Shown: in pieces, positions 57,169 to 64,000 of the stretch
Position numbering within the stretch: the first letter of the stretch is position 1
Layout: every line of letters begins with the position of its first letter
DNA from: Gnetum montanum
Taxonomy: Eukaryota; Streptophyta; Gnetopsida; Gnetales; Gnetaceae
Assembly: GCA_015680685.1 (NCBI GenBank)
Contig: MNCI01007710.1
Location: forward strand, 161,271 to 225,270
DNA length: 64,000 bases
Reading direction: 5' to 3'
Notes under the pieces: generated by a model
What the model saw: only the letters and a program-made list of their open reading frames with translations
Told to the model about the DNA's origin: nothing
Databases searched by the model: none
Program-made: the position numbers and the translations under genes

Positions 57169-59944
57169 ATGGTTCCTAAACATGGACAACAAGAAGGACC
57201 CTCTCAAGGTGTGTCCAAGTGACCAAGGAGAGGTAGAGGCCAGGCGTCTCCTGAGTAGAAGGCACAATCATTTAGCATCCATCAAGAGCCTCCTACTACT
57301 GTGCAATCAAGATAGGCAAAATCAGGAGCTGCTGAAGTGCTTGAACAGGGACAACATCTCACGTTGTCCTTGGAATGTGTGCAAGCAATCCATGAAAGGT
57401 CCAAATTAGCAGATGTGATCATGGAACTAAACTTCAGACCTTTCATGGAGTTTGCTCTTGAGGTCATTAGGGATGAACTCAAAGGATCTCCATTATGGCC
57501 CATCCTCTTTGAAAGTGGTGCCTGGTACTTAGGAGAAATGTACCAATTTTCGCATAATAAAGAAGAAGGCACTGCTATTGACATTGGTGGTGTGTCTATA
57601 GATTTTTTTACCAAGGCCATTTCAGAAGTGTTAAACCTTCCAAATATAGGGTCGAAAGTTGCTCACCTATCCACTTGCTTCGATGTTGATGCACGAAGAA
57701 TTTGGTTGGACATGGCATATGGCAAAGAGTACAAGACATATGGGGAGTTGACATTGGAAGAAATAATACATTTCAAAATTGGCACCTATCACATCTTCCC
57801 CACAAAAGGATTGAACAAAACCTCCACATATGTGGCTAGAGGAAGCACTATATTGATGGGCAAGGTTAATGCTAACCTACTCCACTTATACATTATGGAG
57901 ATTTTGAGGTGGTTTGAGGAATGCAAGATAGGGAAGTTTGCATTGCCCTTTTCTTGTCTCATCAGGAAGTTGTGTAAATGTGCTGGAATTCTGGGGGTAC
58001 ACTAATGATGTCCCTAGAAAGGCCCAAAATGCTTCATTCATTGAATTACTAAAGCCATCAGCCTAAAGGAAGAGTGCTGGTGAGACATTGGAGCTAGAAC
58101 AAGAATAGATGGTGGGGCCCACTACAACTCAAACTATAGGGCCTAGCCAACTCCCAAGTACAAGGCCTAGTCAATAGTAAGGAGTAGGGCCCAGCATGAG
58201 CCAACGAGACCAACCGCCACCACCGCTATAGGATTATCGATCATCGATGAGCCATCTCAAGGCCATCACTAAGATGGCTAGTTGGGGAAGTCGTGATGAT
58301 GCCAATCTCTTCTATGTCATCGACGACATCGTATAGTCCATAGTTTCTATAGATCATGCATGGGGTGAAGTGTCCATCTAGACAAGAGGAGGGGAGACAC
58401 ATTAGTCATAATAGATTTCAAGGGACACTACATCCTTTTAGGTGCAACTAGAGATTGGTGAAGGAGCCACAGTAGTGGTCATGCAACACCAAGATGTAGT
58501 AGGAGCCATAGAAGTGCTCACATATCACATTAAGGAATTCTTCAATGTTCCTATTATGCCACCAATGGATTTCATAGGAGCACGTGATGCTCAAACTCTA
58601 GCCAGTCCCTCAATGACTCCTGTGGAGCATGAGGATGTTCTTGATCGGTTGCCGTAAATAGGACAAGTGATGACATCCTTGTTTGACATTCCACAAGATA
58701 TCATAGCAACGTAATCAGACCTCATCTCCACCAAAGGAAAGTTGGTCATGGTAGAGATTAGGGTCGAGCATGCAGAGGCATAGTTAGCAAGACTCCAAGA
58801 AAGACTCGTTACCCTACAAGCTACACAGCGAGACCCATCTTAATTCATTCCCATAGACCAGTTGGACACTTTCAAGATAGAGCAACTCAATAAACTATTG
58901 GCGGATAATAAAAGAATGGTGGAGGAAAAGGAGAAGGCCAATTGGGATGCTTCCAAGGCATAAGCACAAACCTACGCGCATGCCAAAGCACTCAAGGCCT
59001 TGCAAGAAGAAATAAACAGCTCACCGTGGACAATCTTTGGTTGACCACTATGGAGAAATAGAAAAATGTTCTAAAAAAATTTCCAATAGTTATGAGAACA
59101 GTTGGTCAGGGTCAACCAAGACATGAATCACTTGGCTAGAGAATTAAACCCTCTCAATGAAGGAGGTACACGCAATCCGTCAGAAGACGGCCATTGAAAT
59201 AAGCGTGCGGCAAAATGAGGCCAAGTGACATGAAAATTAAAAGAGCATTTTAGGGACTAGGTGGGGATATATAAGCAAGTCATCGAGAAAGAGATCCGTA
59301 TGGCCAAGGCCCACATTCACACCTTTAGCACTCAACACACTAATTGGCAGGCCATATTGGACACATATGCATTTGTCCACCCAGCAGAGCTCAAAAGCTA
59401 GAACTTGTAGATCTAAGATCTTATAGAGTACATGGAATTGACAAACCTGTGATATTCCAACCTAGCCATGTTAATAGCAGGATGCTCAAGAATAGAGCTA
59501 GAGAAGTAGGTAGCTACCACCTACACCAAATATGAAATAGAATTTGCGGAACACATGAAAACATTGCAAAGGCTAGAAGTCACAAATTCTGAATTGGAGG
59601 TGGTTAAGGCTAGCTACCAAGGGTAGAAAGATGTCATGGAAAACTTGGCTCGATGGCTTATAGATTACCAGGACTACAAGGATAAAGCCAAAGCCTATGA
59701 GGAGGAACAATAGTTGTTTGCAGCATGGTACATTAAAGAAAATTAGATGTTTCCACAACTACCGTGTCCATGGGAAGTGTCGAATTCATCAAACATTGGA
59801 GCATCAGCATGGATGGCATAGGATCCTTGAACTGAAGAGGAAAAACTCTAGGAACTCCTTCAGAGCCACCAAATCCCAAAACCTAGAGCACAAGACAAGG
59901 GGAAGCGACCCATGGAGGAGCCACCACCACCTAGAATCACATGT
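57169..59944 (+). pseudogene. ORF2 of element 2: plant-transposon-like domain and coiled coil
   Basis: ATG at 57169 (MVPKHGQQEGPSQGVSK), in frame with the long open stretch to 58005 apart from three stops. The domain at 57400-58000 reads KGSPLWPILFESGAWYLGEM, GGVSIDFFTKAISEVLNLPN, YGELTLEEIIHFKIGT, MGKVNANLLHLYIMEILRW, ALPFSCLIRKLCKCAGI. A one-base change near 57990-58005 shifts frame. The coiled-coil half (58660-59600) is homologous to element 1 but more broken. The expected final TGA is changed to TGT at 59942. Protein role unknown. Confidence 0.75.
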
Positions 59945-60132
59945 GTTCTAACAAAATTTTGTAATTTTGTAATTTTGTGTTCATGTCCCAATTTTGTTCT
60001 ATTCAATTCTCCACTAAGGCATGAATGATTCCTCATTATTTAATAATCTCATACCTATCCACTGTATAATCAATGGGGCTTGTTCTCATTTTTTATGACT
60101 CCAGGACGATTTTTCATTTGGTCATGGTGGTA

Positions 60133-61015
60133 TGATGAATCATGATTCATTAGGCTCTGATATCAGACCTACAATATCAGATCCATGATATCGGGTATGC
60201 GATATCGCAGCCTAGCTAGTGATATCAAATACATAATATCGTGACTCCTATGTGGGCCTATAAATACATATGTAGGTGCAAGGAGTCAGGAGTCAATAGT
60301 TCAATTAGAAGTTAGTTTTCATTTTTAGTTCTTCTCAACCCTTTTTCCCCAGTGCATGCCTACAGTGTGATGATTGTAATTGTATGACATCTTTATTCGA
60401 GGGTGACGTACTTGGACATGCACATGATCAGAAATAAAGATCAAGATTACTTCATCATTGCAACATTCACTTAGTTTAATTATTTAATTATTATTCATTA
60501 CTTTCTTACTTAATACTTCTTTACCCTCAACTCATATTTCTATTATTAAACATGGAATGAGTACAACTTAATCAGAAGCATTTAAGTGTGACTATGTGGT
60601 ATCCCAGTAGCATACCTAGGATATGCACTTGGTAATCCCAGTAGTAGTTGTACACGAGGTCCAAGATGTGTATGGATGATTAAGGAATAGATGCTCATTG
60701 CACTTAGGCTAGTTTAGAGTCTCTCCCCCTATGTCCTATTAGCTTAACTCTCTCTCCCTTTTCCTACTAGCTTAATTAAAGTTATTTTCTATTACCTCTA
60801 GGAGTAGCACTACTTTAGGACCATATCATACATGCTATGCTGGACTAAACCATACATGACAAAGAAAATACTAGTCTAGATGGGAAGACAACGAACTGCA
60901 ATCAACGAGTAACTATCTAGATACCACAACTAGCCCATCTATGGAGTTCGACTAGATCATGTGTGAAATGCTTGTATTCGTATGATTAAGTGTAGGGGTA
61001 CCTTGCCACTCATTA
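60133..61015 (+). repeat. 3' LTR of element 2
   Basis: 883 bp; ends ACTCATTA (CA changed to TA), then TTACA. Confidence 0.88.
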
Positions 61016-61900
61016 TTACATAAGACATGAGTCACAAATACATGAATAGAGAGATGAGGCAAATTCTAAAAGGGATTGCAGAGATTGGAACATGAGGTAA
61101 CTGACCCAGGGCACAATGAATCTTGAGTGTAGGACGTGATTAATGTGTCATTAGCCCATTACTCCAAAATCAAGACCAAGTCCATTCCTTTGATCAATGA
61201 CATCGCATTGTTTCATCCAATGATGGACAACCATAAGAGCATCATGGCAGCAAGGTGTAAGATTACTTGGAATTTTGTGTAAGGGAGGAGTGATTTAGAA
61301 TTTCTTTGTGGCATACTTTTTGCTTGGCCGCTTTGGCACACTCTCTCTTCTTTTTTTGGAGTAATCTCAAGAAGCCACCTACCTTCAAACATGGGTGCAT
61401 GTCTTTCCAGTGGGACCCCCCAGAACAACATTGAGTTTCTTTAGGGAGTGCCTTTATTACTCTTACTTCCATTTTTTGTTAGATCTACAAGGATCTTAGT
61501 ACAACCAGGCTACATGATAGCACCTATAGATGTCACCAAAGAGAATTCATAAGTCCCCTTGATGTCACACCCTGGCCATTCCTTCTTAGTCCATCATTCT
61601 TCATTTTGGGCATAATGAGCACAAAATTACTTTTAAGTTTTTATGATGACAAGAATATCATCGTACCCAAAGTAGAACTACTTATTAATAGAATGGATGG
61701 GTGGATGTTGTGGCCTCACTATCCAAATAATTATTCACTTGAGAGTTGATAGCATAGAACAACACCTCAACCAACGAGTGACATGAGTATTTTATTTACA
61801 GATGAGATTACCCTCAAAAAGATAAAACAATAAAATAATAAATAAAAAGATAAAACAAAAAATTGAAATATGAAAAACTGGAAAACGAAAAATTGTAAAA
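61016..61900 (-). other. gag-ORF2 spacer of the outer element (5' part)
   Basis: Reverse-complement match to 55167-56090 of element 2. Frames at 61213-61472 on minus lie in this spacer and are not supported as genes. Confidence 0.65.
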
Positions 61901-63403
61901 TTAAAGAAAAGGAAAAATATTTATTAATTCTGCTTGTTGGAATGGAGGATATCCCCCATAACTAAACTTTTGATCATGGGGAGAATTAATAAATGGAAGG
62001 TTGTGATCCATGTATTTTGAAAATATTGGGACCTGGTCATATCCAAACCATTGGGTGTCTTTTGATGGGGATGTTTGGAATGTACCCAAATTGGGGTTTT
62101 CACACTTGATTAAAGTTGACATAGTGGGGAAAGTGATAAGATGTGGTTAATTGATAAGAAGTTGGCCCATTATGGCACCTGTGATTGTAATATGGTATGC
62201 AAGGATCAATATGTCTCCCTATGTGGTTATATTCATTGGGTTGCATGGTATTTGGAGTATTAATTAGTGGCCCTGGTAAGGTAACATGAGGCATTGTGTT
62301 TGAGGAGGCAGATGCATCACAGCACTGGACTTGTGCTGGGTTGGAGGATGTAGTGGTTTTGAAAGAGTGCTATCTCTTTCTTTGACCATGCCTAAAGAAA
62401 GGATGCTTTCAACGTTATGAAGGATTCCCACTATAGGTGACGGTAGTAGCACAAGTAACGTTTGTGGGTTGATGCTGTGGTGAAAAACCTTCTGGTACTG
62501 TTGGTGGTGATGTAGAAGGAGGTGAAGGGTGAGAATATTGAGGGCAAGGAGAAGTGTAAGGAACATGAGGTGGTGATCTTGTGGGAGAGAACATGGGTTT
62601 ATAGTACTTAGGAGAATGATAACGATGTGGTGAGATAGAGGAAGTTGACCCAATTGGGGAAATAGGATGCTAAACATAATAAGTGCTTGGGTTCATATAG
62701 TTGACCTGGGGCATACATCCCTAGTCTCTCCCTTGTTTCATTATGGAGACCATCTATGATGTGGTACATTAGCCTTTCTTCGGAGAACCCATGGCCTAGG
62801 CAATTGTTTAACAATGAATAGTATCTTTCTAAGGTCATGGTGTGCTTGTTTCCACTCTTGGATTTGTCTCCTCAAGGCTGACACTCTTGCATAGGTTTAG
62901 TATCTTTCATTGAAGAGTTTTACCATTGTCAGCCAATGGTGAATTGATTTTGGTCTTAAGGACCTATGCCATACTTTTGCTTGGCCAATGAGTGTTAGGG
63001 GAAAGAGCTTAAGTTTTTTCCATCCATTATCATTATTGTTCCATATACAAGCATCATGGAAGGCTTGTAAATGATGTTACAAATCTAAATCATAGCCTCT
63101 TGAAAACTTGGGAAAGTTGTTTAGATCAAGCCTAGGTAGACGGCTTTCCTTGCGATGCCTGTGGGATATTCAAACAGCCTCTTGTATATGCATTAGGCTC
63201 TTAGTGGCTAGCAGGGGTTGATCATCACTAGGTAGGTTATGAATTTGTGAGTTGGGATGATGTTGTCGTTGTTTATGTACATAGGAGACCCTTGCATAAT
63301 ATTGAGTACTCCAAACTTCGTCTTCATCATCATATAATTCATTGGTTCTCCAATGAATTAACTTGCTACTTGTTGCATTGTCATAGTCTTGTGAGAGAGA
63401 CAT
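61901..63403 (-). pseudogene. gag of the outer element, best preserved copy
   Basis: Starts MSLSQDYDNATSSKLIHWRT at 63403. The capsid core appears near 62838-62690 as MTLERYYSLLNNCLGHGF, then SEERLMYHIIDGLHNETRER and GMYAPGQLYE, which fits the retrotransposon gag (PF03732-like) family. The knuckle segment seen in the other copies is missing, apparently deleted between about 62690 and 62680. The Pro/His/Gln-rich C-terminal part ends YGGYPPF and runs on 12 codons to 61901 because the usual stop is lost. Several frameshifts. Confidence 0.72.
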
Positions 63404-63514
63404 TGTGATGAATTATGTGTGACTTATCTGTAATTAGTTTCTCTCTAAAAGATATATCATTAATACTTCTTTACAACGATCTTGGATGATATAAATAATC
63501 TAGATAACTAGCGT

Positions 63515-63535
63515 TGTCCTTGGCAATGGCACCAA
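63515..63535 (-). other. Primer-binding site of the outer element
   Basis: Minus strand TTGGTGCCATTGCCAAGGAC next to the LTR end ACTCATCA (63536); tRNA-Asp type, decayed. Confidence 0.75.
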
Positions 63536-64000
63536 TGATGAGTGGCGAGGTATCCCTACACTCAACCATACGAAAACGAGTGTTCGCGCATAATCCGATT
63601 GAACTCCGTAGATGGGCTAGTTGTGGTATCTAGATATATTGATCGCAATTCGCTGTCTTCCCACCTGGACTAGTATTTTCTTTGTCACATATGGTTTAGT
63701 CTAGAGTGAGGTGTATGATGTGGTCCTAAGCTAGTGCTACTCCTAGAGGCAATGGAAAATACCTTTGTTTTAAGCTAATAGGGAATGAGAAGAAAAATCT
63801 AAGCTAGCCTAAGTGTGATAAGCATCCATACTTAATCATCCATACACATATTGGACCTCGTGTACTACTCTTGGGATTACCAAGCGCATGTTACTTAAGC
63901 ACTCCTAGATATGCTACTAGGATACCAAGTAGTCACACTTAAATGCTCATGATTAAGTCGTACTCATTCCACGTTTAATAGTAGGGATAGTAAATGAAGG
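63536..64000 (-). repeat. 5' LTR of the outer element (cut by window edge)
   Basis: 465 bp matching 41693-42160 in the same orientation. The promoter part lies beyond the window. Confidence 0.88.

Larger units (their letters stand above)
51878..61015 (+). mobile_element. Nested gag/ORF2 LTR retrotransposon without pol (element 2)
   Basis: 9138 bp with LTRs of 869 and 883 bp. Internal order: primer site (52748), gag (52884-55166), conserved spacer, internal GATATC/TATA block (56578-56668), candidate intron, ORF2 (57169-59944), polypurine tract GGTCATGGTGGTA, 3' LTR. The LTR size and 5' sequence match the outer element rather than element 1, so it belongs to the outer element's subfamily. No pol motif in any frame. 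Confidence 0.9.
41693..64000 (-). mobile_element. Outer LTR element, interrupted by two nested elements
   Basis: The 3' LTR is at 41693-42576, the internal parts at 42577-42958, 51212-51877 and 61016-63535, and the 5' LTR from 63536 past the right edge. Joining the parts across the two insertions restores continuous homology to the other elements. For example, a TGGTATGTCAAGGCCAATCAA-like stretch of ORF2 reads straight across the first insertion. Its ORF2 has lost about 2.3 kb of the middle, independent of the nested insertion. The primer site, read on minus at 63535-63515, is TTGGTGCCATTGCCAAGGAC, a decayed tRNA-Asp type. It has no pol. Confidence 0.88.

Overview
This window is from a plant nuclear genome that is rich in old repeats. 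The evidence is one split plant F-box/LysM gene with a 12.3 kb intron, surrounded by decayed Copia, Gypsy-like and non-LTR retrotransposons nested in each other. The giant intron and the age of the elements fit a large-genome seed plant, perhaps a gymnosperm, but that assignment is inference. There are two assembly gaps (4795-5565 and 46651-46840) and single unknown bases at 2001 and 44460.

Layout. 1-6235: a minus-strand Gypsy-like LTR element with gag and an aspartic protease but no visible reverse transcriptase (RT), inserted into a Copia element. 6236 to about 12.5 kb: the decayed Copia polyprotein (protease, integrase, RT, RNase H) followed by an extra ORF. 14161-27194: the only convincing host gene, a two-exon F-box/LysM protein of 229 aa on the minus strand. 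Its intron holds a complete L1-type LINE (15699-21628, perfect 15-bp target duplication) inserted at the edge of an RTE-type LINE remnant (21644 to about 24.06 kb), both antisense to the gene, plus a perfect 3 x 49 bp tandem repeat. 28.45-32.0 kb: a minus-strand L1 LINE with a 0.9 kb internal inversion. 32.3-32.95 kb: four diverged copies of a roughly 190-bp tandem repeat. 34013-39908: a plus-strand L1 LINE. 39918-41692: a fragment of a different LINE RT.

41693-64000: one minus-strand LTR element (outer element, running off the right edge) that has received two plus-strand insertions of related elements: element 1 (42959-51211, target duplication ATTGG) and element 2 (51878-61015, duplication C/TTACA). 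All three share one plan: LTR, tRNA-Asp-type primer site, gag with a CX2CX3HX4C knuckle, a conserved non-coding spacer, then a long second ORF (ORF2) made of a plant-transposon-like domain and a coiled-coil tail. None has a recognisable protease, RT, RNase H or integrase. They look like non-autonomous retrotransposons that kept a second gene in place of pol.

The most interesting signal is regulatory. The LTRs carry arrays of GATATC/CGATATCG palindromes just upstream of a TATA box. A second GATATC-plus-TATA block lies inside elements 1 and 2, upstream of ORF2. A near-perfect plant branch point (TACTAAC/T) and a TTGCAG acceptor sit directly against the ORF2 ATG in both elements and, in weaker form, in the outer one. 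This suggests ORF2 had its own LTR-like internal promoter and a 5' UTR intron.
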